Assembly (NCBI RefSeq): GCF_900103125.1
Contig: NZ_FNJV01000005.1
Coordinates: 310,001-374,000, forward strand
Source of the DNA: Mucilaginibacter sp. OK268
GTDB taxonomy: Bacteria; Bacteroidota; Bacteroidia; Sphingobacteriales; Sphingobacteriaceae
DNA length: 64,000 bases
Reading direction: 5' to 3'
This document shows, in pieces, positions 9,399 through 17,840 of this stretch (positions are counted from its first letter, which is position 1; each line of letters starts with the position of its first letter). Position numbers and translations under genes: made by a program. Under the pieces are notes generated by a model that did no database searches, was not told the origin of the DNA, and was given only the letters and a program-made list of their open reading frames with translations.

Positions 9399-10139
9399 AT
9401 GCTGGCAACCATAAAAAACTACTTACAAAACAAAAGATCATCCTCGGCGGTAACCGAAAAAAGTGTGGTGGAGGCCTATGACATCTGGGCCGAGAACTAT
9501 GACAGCCAGCCCGATAACCTGATGCTGCATCTTGACGGCAAACTGTTTTTACAGCTGATAAGCGATGTTGATATCAAAAATAAACAGGTAGCCGATATCG
9601 GCTGTGGTACAGGGAGACACTGGCCCATGATATTCAGTAAACAACCTGCCAGTTTAACGGGTTTCGACGTATCCGGTGGGATGCTTAAAAAGCTCAATGA
9701 AAAATATCCACAGGCCCATACTTCTCTCATTACGGATAACCTGTTCTCCTGCATTCCTGATGAAGCTTTTGACGTGATCGTATCTACCCTTACCGTGGCC
9801 CATATTGAAGATATTGACGAAGCCATGCAAGCCTGGAGCCGTTTATTAAAAAGCGGCGGTGAGATCATCATTACCGATTTTCATCCTCATACACTGGCAT
9901 TTGGCGGTAAACGGACATTTAAACACAATAACTCCGTAATGGCCGTGCGCAATTATGTACACCCCATTTATACCATTAAAGATGCTTTAGCCCGGAATAA
10001 TTTTGAACTGCTTATACAGGAAGAGATCAAAGTAGATGAAACCATGAAACCTTTTTATGCCAAACAAGATGCCCTGCATGTATATGAAAAATATAAAGGC
10101 TTCCCGGTGATCTATGGTATTCATTTAAAAAAGGGATAA
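9399..10139 (+). CDS. Class I SAM-dependent methyltransferase
   Basis: Protein of 246 aa of the UbiE/Methyltransf_11-like type. It has the typical lead-in Y-D-I-W-A-E-N-Y-D near residue 27, motif I A-D-I-G-C-G-T-G-R-H at 65-74 and the acidic residue in G-F-D-V-S-G-G-M-L at 88-96. L-L-K-S-G-G-E-I-I-I-T-D-F-H is the usual post-motif segment. Acceptor unknown. Its stop codon overlaps the start of the amidohydrolase gene by one base, so the two are co-translated and probably act on the same compound. Confidence 0.82.
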   Translation: MLATIKNYLQNKRSSSAVTEKSVVEAYDIWAENYDSQPDNLMLHLDGKLFLQLISDVDIKNKQVADIGCGTGRHWPMIFSKQPASLTGFDVSGGMLKKLNEKYPQAHTSLITDNLFSCIPDEAFDVIVSTLTVAHIEDIDEAMQAWSRLLKSGGEIIITDFHPHTLAFGGKRTFKHNNSVMAVRNYVHPIYTIKDALARNNFELLIQEEIKVDETMKPFYAKQDALHVYEKYKGFPVIYGIHLKKG

Positions 10140-11311
10140 TGATACTCCAGGGGATAAGGCTGGCCGATGGCGAACAAAATGTAAACGTCAGGATCAACAA
10201 TGGTAAAATTGATGCACTAACATCCGTACCAATTGCCGGGAATACTGCCGACTTGCAGTTAGGTTTTGATGACGCCCTGATCTTTCCGGGATTGATCAAT
10301 TCGCACGATCATCTGGACTTTAACCTTTTCCCGCAATTAGGCAACCGTACCTATAAAAATTATACTGAATGGGGCGCCTATATCCATCAGCAATATAAAC
10401 CAGAGATAGAGCGGGTATTGCAGGTACCTTTGCCCTTGCGCATCCGTTGGGGCATGTATAAAAATTTACTTTGCGGGGTTACCACGGTTGTCAATCATGG
10501 CGAACAATTAATCATTGATGATGCCCTCATCACGGTTTACGAAGAAACCCACGATCTGCACTCCGTTGGGTTTGAAAAGCTGTGGAAGCTGAAACTGAAC
10601 AATCCGCTAAAGAAGCATTTACCTGTAGCGATACATATTGGCGAAGGAACCGATGAGGCCGCTTCAATAGAAATTGACAGCCTTATCCGCTGGAATAAAT
10701 GGCGCCGCGTCTTAATTGGCATACATGCCGTGGCCATGACCGGCAAACAGGCCTCGAGTTTTAAAGGTATCGTCTGGTGCCCGGAGTCCAACTATTATTT
10801 GCTCAATAAAACGGCTCCTGTTCATCAGCTGAAACAGCATACCACCATTTTATTTGGTACCGATTCAACCCTGACAGGCAATTGGAACATCTGGGATCAT
10901 ATCGGGATGGCCCGCAAAACAGGTTTGCTAACCGATGATGAATTATTCCACTCTTTAAACAGTAACGCCGCAAAAGTATGGAAGATGAACACCGGTGCGA
11001 TCAACAAAGGAAAAGATGCCGATCTGGTGATAGCCCGCAGAAAAGACCACGCGGCCGGGTTTGATTCTTTTTACGACCTTAGTCCTGCCGATTTGCTCCT
11101 GGTTATACATCAGGGTAATACTCGCCTGTTTGACCAGGAATTACTGTCGCAACTGGCCTCCGGGTTAAAGGGACGTGGTTTTAGTCTCATCAGGATAAAT
11201 AAAGTGCATAAATATGTGGAGGGCAACCTGGGAGAACTGATGGAACAGATCCACACATACCTGCCCGAATTTAGTTTCCCGATAGAATTTATTGATCATC
11301 AAATCTTATAA
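10139..11311 (+). CDS. Amidohydrolase family metal-dependent hydrolase
   Basis: Protein of 390 aa with the TIM-barrel amidohydrolase pattern. The metal ligands H56 and H58 are in N-S-H-D-H-L-D. H166 is in A-I-H-I-G-E-G, H196 in G-I-H-A-V-A-M, and the catalytic Asp is D242 in F-G-T-D-S-T. The C-terminal small beta domain A-I-N-K-G-K-D-A-D-L-V-I-A is typical of dihydroorotase, imidazolonepropionase and deaminase relatives. It most resembles the cytosine/adenosine deaminase or chlorohydrolase side of the superfamily, but the substrate cannot be named. Translation appears coupled to the upstream methyltransferase (1-base overlap), and a glycosyltransferase follows after 3 bases. Confidence 0.78.
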   Translation: MILQGIRLADGEQNVNVRINNGKIDALTSVPIAGNTADLQLGFDDALIFPGLINSHDHLDFNLFPQLGNRTYKNYTEWGAYIHQQYKPEIERVLQVPLPLRIRWGMYKNLLCGVTTVVNHGEQLIIDDALITVYEETHDLHSVGFEKLWKLKLNNPLKKHLPVAIHIGEGTDEAASIEIDSLIRWNKWRRVLIGIHAVAMTGKQASSFKGIVWCPESNYYLLNKTAPVHQLKQHTTILFGTDSTLTGNWNIWDHIGMARKTGLLTDDELFHSLNSNAAKVWKMNTGAINKGKDADLVIARRKDHAAGFDSFYDLSPADLLLVIHQGNTRLFDQELLSQLASGLKGRGFSLIRINKVHKYVEGNLGELMEQIHTYLPEFSFPIEFIDHQIL

Positions 11312-11314
11312 AAG

Positions 11315-12433
11315 GTGATAAAGCTGGTCGATCTTACTTATTACGCGCATCTCAACTATACTCATGCCGGCCAGGTGTCGAAGAACCATTCTCCTGCCCT
11401 GGCTTTTGCACCCCACCTCATTGGTAAAATCGATTTTAGTTTTGTTAAGCACGCGTCATTTGAGGAGCACACAGTAATTGATGGCATACCCTATCATTTT
11501 TTTAAAGGCCGCAACCGTTTTTGGTCAATCACGCTAAAAACGCACCGTTATATCAAAAAACTGAAGCCGGATATCGTATTGGTACAGGGACTCGTTTTTC
11601 CATTGCAGGTCATTTTCCTGCGATTGTTTTGTGGCTCCGGTTTTAAGATCATGATCCAGCATCATGGAGAATTGCCCTACAGCGGGATCAAAGGCTGGCT
11701 GCAAAAATTAGCTTGTGGTTTTGCCGATGCTTTTATTTTTACTGCGGCGGGTAATGCCTGGATCTGGAAAAAGAGAAACATCATTAAGCCCGATGCCAAC
11801 ATATTTGAATTGCTGGAAGCATCTACCCATTTTACACAGCAGGACAAGCAAATAAGTAAGCAACGCACTCAAATGACGGACGAAAACAACTTTTTATGGG
11901 TAGGCAGGTTAAACGCTAATAAAGACCCCATTACCGTTTTATTAGCCTTTATACAATACCTGCAAATAAACCCTGAGGCCAAATTGTATATGATCTACCA
12001 AAGCGAGGATATGATCAATGATGTAATGGAGTTGTTTGCTTCCAGTAAGCTGCTTTCAAACGCCGTGGTATTGGTGGGCAGGGTTGCCAACCACGAATTA
12101 CCGTACTGGTATAGCGCCGCTGATTTTTATATCTCAGGCAGTCATAAAGAAGGTAGCGGTTACGCTCTGCTGGAGGCTATGGCTTGTGGATGTGTTCCGC
12201 TGATCACCAATATCCCTCCTTATCAAAAATTAACCGGCAGTGGTCAGTGCAGCTTTTTATATCCACCTGGCGATGCAAACGCGCTGGCAAAATTGCTTTA
12301 CACCGTCAATAACGTAGATCAAAAAAAGCTTTCGGATGATACTTTAAGTTATTTTAATCAGCATCTCACCTTCAAGAATATTGCTGATGACCTGGTGAAT
12401 ATTTGCGGGCAGGTAATGACTAAATCTGCCTGA
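11315..12433 (+). CDS. Glycosyltransferase family 4
   Basis: GT-B glycosyltransferase of 372 aa starting with GTG, three bases after the amidohydrolase stop. The acceptor-side half has I-Q-H-H-G-E-L-P-Y-S-G near residue 116. The donor-side half begins F-L-W-V-G-R-L-N-A-N-K-D-P and contains the E-x7-E motif in S-H-K-E-G-S-G-Y-A-L-L-E-A-M-A-C-G. These are standard nucleotide-sugar binding features of GT4 enzymes. The sugar and acceptor are unknown. Co-transcription with a methyltransferase and an amidohydrolase suggests glycosylation of a small molecule or a modified polysaccharide. Confidence 0.85.
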   Translation: MIKLVDLTYYAHLNYTHAGQVSKNHSPALAFAPHLIGKIDFSFVKHASFEEHTVIDGIPYHFFKGRNRFWSITLKTHRYIKKLKPDIVLVQGLVFPLQVIFLRLFCGSGFKIMIQHHGELPYSGIKGWLQKLACGFADAFIFTAAGNAWIWKKRNIIKPDANIFELLEASTHFTQQDKQISKQRTQMTDENNFLWVGRLNANKDPITVLLAFIQYLQINPEAKLYMIYQSEDMINDVMELFASSKLLSNAVVLVGRVANHELPYWYSAADFYISGSHKEGSGYALLEAMACGCVPLITNIPPYQKLTGSGQCSFLYPPGDANALAKLLYTVNNVDQKKLSDDTLSYFNQHLTFKNIADDLVNICGQVMTKSA

Positions 12434-12449
12434 CATTCAATAACAAAGT

Positions 12450-12594
12450 CATGTCATTTCGAACGAGGTACGAGGAGAAACTATCTCTTGAACGAAGTGA
12501 AAAATCTTCTGCAACATGTATGATAGATAAGCTTAGCGAAAAAGATTTCTCCTCACTCCGCCCTCAGTCACCCCATGTTCGTCGAAATGACATA
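12450..12594. repeat. Intergenic palindromic repeat (GTCATTTCGAACGA type)
   Basis: A roughly 145-base element between two convergent genes. The left end carries ATGTCATTTCGAACGA (12451-12466) and the right end the inverted GTTCGTCGAAATGACAT (12578-12593 region). Between them lie AGTGAAAAATCTTCTG and AAAGATTTCTCCTCACT, another partly inverted pair. It differs from the element at 3468. Its terminal inverted repeats resemble dispersed Bacteroidota palindromes that may be spread by REP-associated transposases. It ends near a T-run (12595-12601) and may help terminate transcription. Confidence 0.65.
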
Positions 12595-12629
12595 CTTTTT
12601 TTAATAGAGATGTCCCGATAGGTATATAT

Positions 12630-13685
12630 TTAACAGCCAAATAAAGCGGCAACGCGGGTGGCTATGGTTTCTACAGGATAAGCCAACACGGGTTCATGAA
12701 GCAAATTGGGGTCATGGAGCAAGTCTTTAATTATGCCAGGTATATTTTCGGCATTCCCGGGCACATGATGCTGTGGCGGGTGCGAATCCATCCCCTTAAC
12801 CAAACTCACTACATGACAGCCTGCATATAAGCCTTCGCTTAAAACTGTACTATAACCTTCGTATGCCGAAGTATGCAACAGTATTTTTGAATGCTGCATC
12901 AATGCCAGGACCTCCGGGTGCGATAACTCCCCTTTTAGTTCAATATGATTACCCAGTTTTAACTTGCTGATCTGTTTTTGAAGGTTATCCATTTCGGGGC
13001 CCTTGCCGCAGATCACTGCTTTTATTTGTGGAAATTGTGTTGTCAGACTTTTAACTACCTGGATAAACAAATTGTACTGCTTAAGCGGGATAAGCGAACC
13101 CACCCCAATTATATCGATATCCCGGTTGGCAGGTGGATCAGCAAAAAGGGAAGTGTCAATACCCGTAGGGATGGTATGTCCGGGTTTTATCTGGTAATTT
13201 ATCCTGAACTCTTTGGCCAAAAAATCTGATATGGCTATTAACTCCCCTGCCTGGGGTTTTACCTGTTTTACGTAATGGTTGCCCGCTTTGGCATCCTGGC
13301 CAAGCAGCCAGGTATAATGCGGTAAGTTATACCTTTTGGCAAAACGCTTACCCATGTATGCAGCTTCGCCCATCCAAAAGCTCAATAGCCCCACCAGTTC
13401 ATATTGGCTATGCAGCTGTTTAAGCGTTTGCCATACACGCCGCCAGGTAATTAACCGGAACAATTGCCCTTTGCCCTTACCAGCCAATGCGATCACCTCA
13501 ACCCCATTCCAATGATATCGCGAGGCTTTAAACGGATACTGAAAACTCAGCACCACAATATGTAACCCAGGTTTATTTTGCTTCAGCCCTTTTACAAAGA
13601 TCTGCATAGACGGTATACAGGTAGTATCGTTTTCATCAGCCGGGAAACCGGGACTCAATATCACTATAGTTTTTTGTTTGGTCAT
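12630..13685 (-). CDS. Glycosyltransferase family 4
   Basis: Protein of about 351 aa. I chose the ATG at 13685 because it overlaps the upstream ABC transporter stop in an ATGA; the in-frame start at 13709 adds eight residues. The N-terminus T-I-V-I-L-S-P-G-F-P and the donor half (V-G-S-L-I-P-L-K-Q-Y-N, then T-S-A-Y-E-G-Y-S-T-V-L-S-E-G) match GT4 enzymes. P-T-G-I-D-T-S-L-F marks the hinge. The specificity is unknown. Coupling to an ABC exporter suggests it builds the glycan that the exporter moves. Confidence 0.84.
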   Translation of the reverse strand: MTKQKTIVILSPGFPADENDTTCIPSMQIFVKGLKQNKPGLHIVVLSFQYPFKASRYHWNGVEVIALAGKGKGQLFRLITWRRVWQTLKQLHSQYELVGLLSFWMGEAAYMGKRFAKRYNLPHYTWLLGQDAKAGNHYVKQVKPQAGELIAISDFLAKEFRINYQIKPGHTIPTGIDTSLFADPPANRDIDIIGVGSLIPLKQYNLFIQVVKSLTTQFPQIKAVICGKGPEMDNLQKQISKLKLGNHIELKGELSHPEVLALMQHSKILLHTSAYEGYSTVLSEGLYAGCHVVSLVKGMDSHPPQHHVPGNAENIPGIIKDLLHDPNLLHEPVLAYPVETIATRVAALFGC

Positions 13686-15406
13686 TCCAGCGTTATCAGT
13701 TTGTTGCAATAGCTAAGACTTGTGGTATTATGGGTAATAAAAAAGATGATCTTGCCCAAAGCAGCCAGTCTTTGCAGTTGTATCAAAATAGCTTCCTCGG
13801 ATTGCTGATCCATTTCACCAAAAGGCTCATCCAGTATCAGTACATCAAAATCATGGTAAAGTGCCCGGGCAAGCAGGATGCGTTGGCGCTGGCCACCACT
13901 CAGGTTTTTACCATTTTCCCTGATCGTGCGGTACAGTCCTTCGGCATTGCCGTTTAATAATGGATTAAGTCCGCATATCGCGATGGCCTCAGCCAGTTTT
14001 TCCGGATCGCTTTCATCATCGCTCAGCGTAATGTTTTTAAGGATGGTATCGTGAATAAAATAACCCTGTTGTTTTACATAAGCTATCCTGCTCCAGCACC
14101 GTTTTAGGGCGATAACATCAGTCGCCTGGTCATTGATCAGGATATCGCCGGCATCCGGCACCAGAAACCCTAACAATAGGTTGATGAGCGTTGTTTTACC
14201 CCTGCCTGATACGGCCGATATTCCCGCCATATCGCCCCTACTGATACTAAAACTGCAATTTTTTAAGATCTGATGATCTTTATATTGGAAGCTGATATTA
14301 TCAAATTTGATGGAGGTAACCTCACCTATACCCTCTCCAGAAGACACCTCTCCTAAATCCTCTCCAAAGGAAAGGACTTTACCTAACTCTTTTTCAAACG
14401 CCCTCTCCTTTGGAGAGGGCTGGGGTGAGGTCAAATCATTCAGCGTAAATTCATAAGTTTTTATTTGCCCGGTACTATTCAGTATTTTAATAATACCGGG
14501 GATGATCTTGTAGGCGGCAGCCATAAAAACGCCGATGGTCAACAGGTCAATTACCGGTTTATCGGTCCAGTATTTATTGATGAGTACCAGTATAAAGAAA
14601 CCCAGTACCGCGAAGATCTCTACCAGTCGCGATGGCAGGGCCTGCAAAGTTTGCTGCCCGGCCAGGTTATCGTTCAGCTGTTGCTGGTAGCTGTGATAAC
14701 GATCGGTAAAAAAGTCGCTTTTGTTATAAATATTACTCTCTACAAAGCCGGCTAATGACTCCTGCAAATGCTGGATGGTTTTTTCACTCGCTTGTTTGGT
14801 GTTTACCCTGATCTGCTTCGACCGTTTCCGGATAAAGTAAGCCAGTAAAATCACCGGAGGTAATAGCAAAAGTAACAACAACAAAAACAGTAAAGGCTGA
14901 TAGATGAGTATCGCGCAAACCGTAAACAAAATGAGGATAGCCTGCGAAATAACCTGCTGTACATTGGTGAGGATGTAATGACTAAACTCAATGGGTTGCT
15001 GACTGATCTGCCGGATGTGGATAGAGGAATCGACATTAACAAAGTTCAGGTAATCGGATTTCAGGTAATGGATAATGTTCTTTTTAGACAAGCGTGAAGC
15101 CACACCATAAAAAAAATGATGCTGAAAACGCATGATCAGGTAGCCTATCCAGTTTTTGAAGCTGAAAAGAACCAGGAATACACTGACGAGCAATATGGAA
15201 TTTTTATTGAACCAGCCTGCCGGTAAAAAAGCAAGGTTGGTATTGATGGTTTTGGTGGAAGTATAAAAACCTATTACCAGCAAAAGCATCCCCAGAAAAA
15301 CAATATCAAGCGCGCTGATCAACAGATCGAGCAGGATAAGTTTGCCCAATTGTTTTTTCTCCTGCGCATTCAGCAGCGTTAAAATGCCTTTTATAATGTG
15401 CTTCAT
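13682..15406 (-). CDS. ABC transporter, fused membrane and ATP-binding domains
   Basis: Half-transporter of 574 aa. Residues about 20-310 form a six-helix exporter membrane domain, and 365-574 the ATPase. Walker A lies at 397-405 (A-V-S-G-R-G-K-T-T), the signature L-S-G-G-Q-R-Q-R at 502-509, and Walker B L-I-L-D-E-P at 523-528. It would act as a homodimer exporting a glycolipid, oligosaccharide or peptide. Residues 325-364 between the domains are encoded by a palindromic repeat (DNA 14315-14434) and have no counterpart in normal ABC exporters. The reading frame stays open through it. The 3' end overlaps a glycosyltransferase by 4 bases. Confidence 0.87.
   Translation of the reverse strand: MKHIIKGILTLLNAQEKKQLGKLILLDLLISALDIVFLGMLLLVIGFYTSTKTINTNLAFLPAGWFNKNSILLVSVFLVLFSFKNWIGYLIMRFQHHFFYGVASRLSKKNIIHYLKSDYLNFVNVDSSIHIRQISQQPIEFSHYILTNVQQVISQAILILFTVCAILIYQPLLFLLLLLLLLPPVILLAYFIRKRSKQIRVNTKQASEKTIQHLQESLAGFVESNIYNKSDFFTDRYHSYQQQLNDNLAGQQTLQALPSRLVEIFAVLGFFILVLINKYWTDKPVIDLLTIGVFMAAAYKIIPGIIKILNSTGQIKTYEFTLNDLTSPQPSPKERAFEKELGKVLSFGEDLGEVSSGEGIGEVTSIKFDNISFQYKDHQILKNCSFSISRGDMAGISAVSGRGKTTLINLLLGFLVPDAGDILINDQATDVIALKRCWSRIAYVKQQGYFIHDTILKNITLSDDESDPEKLAEAIAICGLNPLLNGNAEGLYRTIRENGKNLSGGQRQRILLARALYHDFDVLILDEPFGEMDQQSEEAILIQLQRLAALGKIIFFITHNTTSLSYCNKLITLE
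14315..14434. repeat. Palindromic repeat inserted in frame within the ABC transporter gene
   Basis: Outer arms ACCTCACCTATACCCTCTCC (14329-14348) and GGAGAGGGCTGGGGTGAGGT (14412-14431) match in inverted orientation at 16 of 20 positions. An inner perfect hairpin GCCCTCTCCTTTGGAGAGGGC lies at 14400-14420, with a further copy of the CCTCTCC motif near 14369. The element encodes about 40 extra residues (L-T-S-P-Q-P-S-P-K-E-R at 325-335) in the linker between the membrane and ATPase domains. It resembles the dispersed C-T-C-A-C-C-C-C-A-G palindromes I recall in Bacteroidota intergenic regions. Confidence 0.75.
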
Positions 15407-15428
15407 TTTTAGTTAGAGGCAAGAATCG

Positions 15429-15488
15429 AGAGTCAAGAATCAAGAAAAACGATGTGTTTATTTTTTTCCTGTCCTGATTCTTGACTCT
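15429..15488. repeat. Short inverted repeat (AGAGTCAAGAATC)
   Basis: A 13-base arm AGAGTCAAGAATC at 15429-15441 is exactly inverted at 15476-15488 (GATTCTTGACTCT). A further related copy, CTTGACTCT, lies at 15494-15502. The element sits directly upstream of the ABC transporter start and downstream of the OmpA-like gene. It may be another small dispersed palindrome family or a transcript-stabilising hairpin; nothing else was seen in this gap. Confidence 0.5.
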
Positions 15489-15547
15489 AATATCTTGACT
15501 CTATTCATTACGGGTTAAAAAGCTTAATGGTTGCCCCTATAAAGCAT

Positions 15548-15579
15548 AAAAGCCCGGTAATTTAAATTACCGGGCTTTT
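15548..15579 (-). terminator. Rho-independent terminator of the OmpA-like gene
   Basis: A perfect 16-bp inverted repeat without a separate loop: AAAAGCCCGGTAATTT at 15548-15563 followed by its reverse complement at 15564-15579. The A/T flanks give a U-run in either direction. It lies 20 bases past the OmpA-like stop codon (minus strand). Confidence 0.8.
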
Positions 15580-15598
15580 ATCTGGGGTTGAAAAAGGT

Positions 15599-16132
15599 TT
15601 ATTGATTAACCTTGATCTCTACACGACGGTTCAATACCCTGCCGTCTTCAGTGCTGTTATCCGCGATAGGTTTGGTTTCGCCATAGCCTTTTACAGTTAG
15701 GTTGTCGCCGTTAATACCGCTGTTTACCAGGTATAATTTTACCGAATTAGCCCGTTCAACAGATAATTCCATGTTATGATCAGGTGTACCTTCGGCAGAA
15801 GCGTTTCCGTTCAACACAAATTTTACAGTTTGATCTTTTTTCATCTCGGCTGCAGCCTGATCAAGCGTTTGGTAAGATGAAGTTCTTAGCACAGCTGAGT
15901 TAAACTCAAACTGGATATTGCTAAAGTTATAGTTTGGTTTTGCCGGTGGTGGTGGCGGAGTTTCTTTTGGTGCAGGTTTTGGAGCCGGTGCAGGTTGCGG
16001 TTTCGGCGCGTAAGTTTGTTCGTTTTCAACCGGTACAGGTTTTTGAACCAGTTTTTTTGATTTACATGAAATTACCGTGATGACGCCTAATGCAAAGATT
16101 AAAGTAAATAAGGGTGTTTTTAAAGCTTTCAT
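15599..16132 (-). CDS. OmpA family lipoprotein
   Basis: Start placed at the ATG at 16132, giving 177 aa. This start exposes a lipoprotein signal: K-A-L-K-T then a hydrophobic stretch and S-C with Cys at residue 23. In-frame upstream starts (to 16186) would bury the signal. After a Pro/Ala/Lys-rich flexible linker (about residues 34-66) comes an OmpA C-terminal domain with N-G-N-A-S-A-E-G-T, L-S-V-E-R-A-N-S-V and the closing N-R-R-V-E-I-K-V. Such domains bind peptidoglycan non-covalently and tether it to the outer membrane. It is shorter than full OmpA/Pal proteins with a barrel and is Pal-like in layout. It is monocistronic, with its own terminator. Confidence 0.85.
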   Translation of the reverse strand: MKALKTPLFTLIFALGVITVISCKSKKLVQKPVPVENEQTYAPKPQPAPAPKPAPKETPPPPPAKPNYNFSNIQFEFNSAVLRTSSYQTLDQAAAEMKKDQTVKFVLNGNASAEGTPDHNMELSVERANSVKLYLVNSGINGDNLTVKGYGETKPIADNSTEDGRVLNRRVEIKVNQ

Positions 16133-16152
16133 AGCTAAGTTTTGTTTTTTTG

Positions 16153-16180
16153 TAAACATAAAAAATATTCGTGATTTCAA
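16153..16180 (-). promoter_or_regulatory. Candidate promoter of the OmpA-like gene
   Basis: On the minus strand TATGTTTA (16153-16160) matches the Bacteroidota -7 box TAnnTTTG at all but the last position. A TTG (16178-16180) sits 17 bases upstream of it, at the -33 position. This would put the transcript start about 15 bases before the chosen ATG at 16132. Confidence 0.35.
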
Positions 16181-16451
16181 CCTCAATTGAGTATAAACAC
16201 ACGACGTGAAAATAAAGAGGGCTTTCAGGAATTTTATTTCATATACACCTACCCTCCATAGGTTTTGTACCGTAACTAAACGCAGATTTTAAAAGGTAAG
16301 TATTTGATAGATATAAAGCCGGCGACTAAAACGGATAGTTGATGGTGTTTTATGGTGTTGATAATTAGGTAATTGTACGCACTGTTTTCAGTAGAAATAC
16401 GGTGTGCAATTTTAGCCATTGATGTTAAATTAGTGTTACCTAAATATTATC

Positions 16452-17465
16452 ATGAAAAGTAATACACCATTCGAAAGCATCCAGACGCCGGATATCCACT
16501 ATTTACGCAGAGTTGAAGTGCTAAAAAAGCATCCCGAAGTAAAAAAATTAATGGGTTATGATCCCTGGGCAGCGGTGCTTACCCTATTTATTGTGGCCGG
16601 TCAGCTAACCTTTGCTTGGGCTGTAGGTATTTGGTTCCCTCATTTTGGCCAATATTGGTGGCAAATTATTTTGTTATCATACGTTGTAGGTGGTACCATG
16701 AACCATTGGGCGGCTATGGCTGTGCATGAAATGGCCCATAACCTCATGCTTAAAACCCCTGCGCAAAATAAGGCCCTGGCTATTATTGCCAATATACCGG
16801 TCCTGGTACCAGGGGCCATTGCCTTCAGAAGGCACCACATGAAACATCATTCGCATTTGGGTATCGAGCAGGTAGATAATGACTTCCCGAGCCATTGGGA
16901 AGTTAAGATGGTTGGTAAATCGGGTATTAAGAAATTTGTATGGCTGTTTTTTTACATATTCTTTCTCTTCTTGGTACGAGGTTTTGATACCAAACCAACC
17001 CGCTGGGAATGGGCAAACATCATCACACTCATCATCACAGACATATTGATATTTGTTTTCCTGGGTAAGATCGCCATTATTTATTTGCTGCTTTCAACAC
17101 TTTGGGGCTTTAGTCTTCACCCCTCCGCAGGGCATTTTATTCATGAACATTTTGTATTTAAAGAAGGCCAGGAAACTAATTCCTATTACGGATGGCTTAA
17201 TTTGGTTTGCTTTAATGTAGGCTATCATAACGAACATCATGATATTATGAATATCCCCGGTAGGTTTTTACCCCGCTATTATAAAATCACTAAAGAATTT
17301 TATGAGCACCTGGATTCTACACGGTCATGGACACGGATGTTTTATGACTTTATTACCCAATCGCGCTTAGGCGCCGATAAACGCTACGTGCGTACCGAAC
17401 AAATACGACTGGAAGGACTAAAAATGGCCGAGTCTTTAAGGCAAAATAAAGAGCTGGTATCTTAA
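16452..17465 (+). CDS. Fatty acid desaturase, sphingolipid delta-4 desaturase (DES)-like
   Basis: Integral membrane di-iron desaturase of 337 aa. The three histidine boxes are H-E-M-A-H at 92-96, H-H-M-K-H-H at 128-133 and H-N-E-H-H at 259-263. Around them the sequence closely follows animal dihydroceramide delta-4 desaturase. Shared features are N-H-W-A before box 1, L-H-P-x-x-G-H-F-I-x-E-H, S-Y-Y-G-x-L-N-L and F-N-V-G-Y-H-N-E-H-H-D, an N-terminal K-x-P-E-x-K-x-L-M segment and an S-W-T-R-M-F-Y-D-F end. The inferred reaction is insertion of a trans double bond into a dihydroceramide long-chain base. Sphingolipids are normal membrane lipids in this phylum. The gene is monocistronic, with a terminator-like hairpin at 17517-17549. 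Confidence 0.82.
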   Translation: MKSNTPFESIQTPDIHYLRRVEVLKKHPEVKKLMGYDPWAAVLTLFIVAGQLTFAWAVGIWFPHFGQYWWQIILLSYVVGGTMNHWAAMAVHEMAHNLMLKTPAQNKALAIIANIPVLVPGAIAFRRHHMKHHSHLGIEQVDNDFPSHWEVKMVGKSGIKKFVWLFFYIFFLFLVRGFDTKPTRWEWANIITLIITDILIFVFLGKIAIIYLLLSTLWGFSLHPSAGHFIHEHFVFKEGQETNSYYGWLNLVCFNVGYHNEHHDIMNIPGRFLPRYYKITKEFYEHLDSTRSWTRMFYDFITQSRLGADKRYVRTEQIRLEGLKMAESLRQNKELVS

Positions 17466-17840
17466 CCAGGGCATTTAAATTAATGGCGAAATTTTCGTAT
17501 TTTTGTATATACAGCGGCCCGGTTTTCTGATCAAAAAGGAAAACCGGGCTGTTTAGTTAAGGGGAAATATAGCCAAAAAAACAACCGTTTTGTATTTATT
17601 GAATTGATTATCAATAAATTAATACTTTTTAAACCTTTCAAAACCGTGTTAAAATTTGTTAAAATCGATGGTTTTGAATGAATTTTGAGCAGTTTTTGAA
17701 TGATTTTCTGCCCATTTTTAGTTAAAAAAGTGTTAAAATAAAACTTTAAAAAGTTTTTGTATGGCCCGTGTCAAATTTTATGACCGGCGTTTTATCCTGA
17801 TCAAATATATATTTATTTGTGGTATCGAATTGATAAACCT
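17466..17840. other. Intergenic region: terminator hairpin and AT-rich leader
   Basis: The first part holds the desaturase terminator (17517-17549). The remainder is strongly AT-rich. It contains an imperfect direct repeat, GTTTTGAATGAATTTTG at 17671-17687 and GTTTTTGAATGATTTTC at 17692-17708, two helical turns apart. Several GTTAAAA words occur around 17647-17738. These could be regulator sites for the decarboxylase gene that follows. No gene or RNA was recognised. Confidence 0.35.
17517..17549 (+). terminator. Terminator hairpin after the desaturase gene
   Basis: The 11-base stem GCCCGGTTTTC (17517-17527) and GAAAACCGGGC (17539-17549) flank an 11-base loop, followed by TGTTTAGTT. The T-rich tail is imperfect, but the position just after the desaturase stop fits a terminator. 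Confidence 0.6.
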
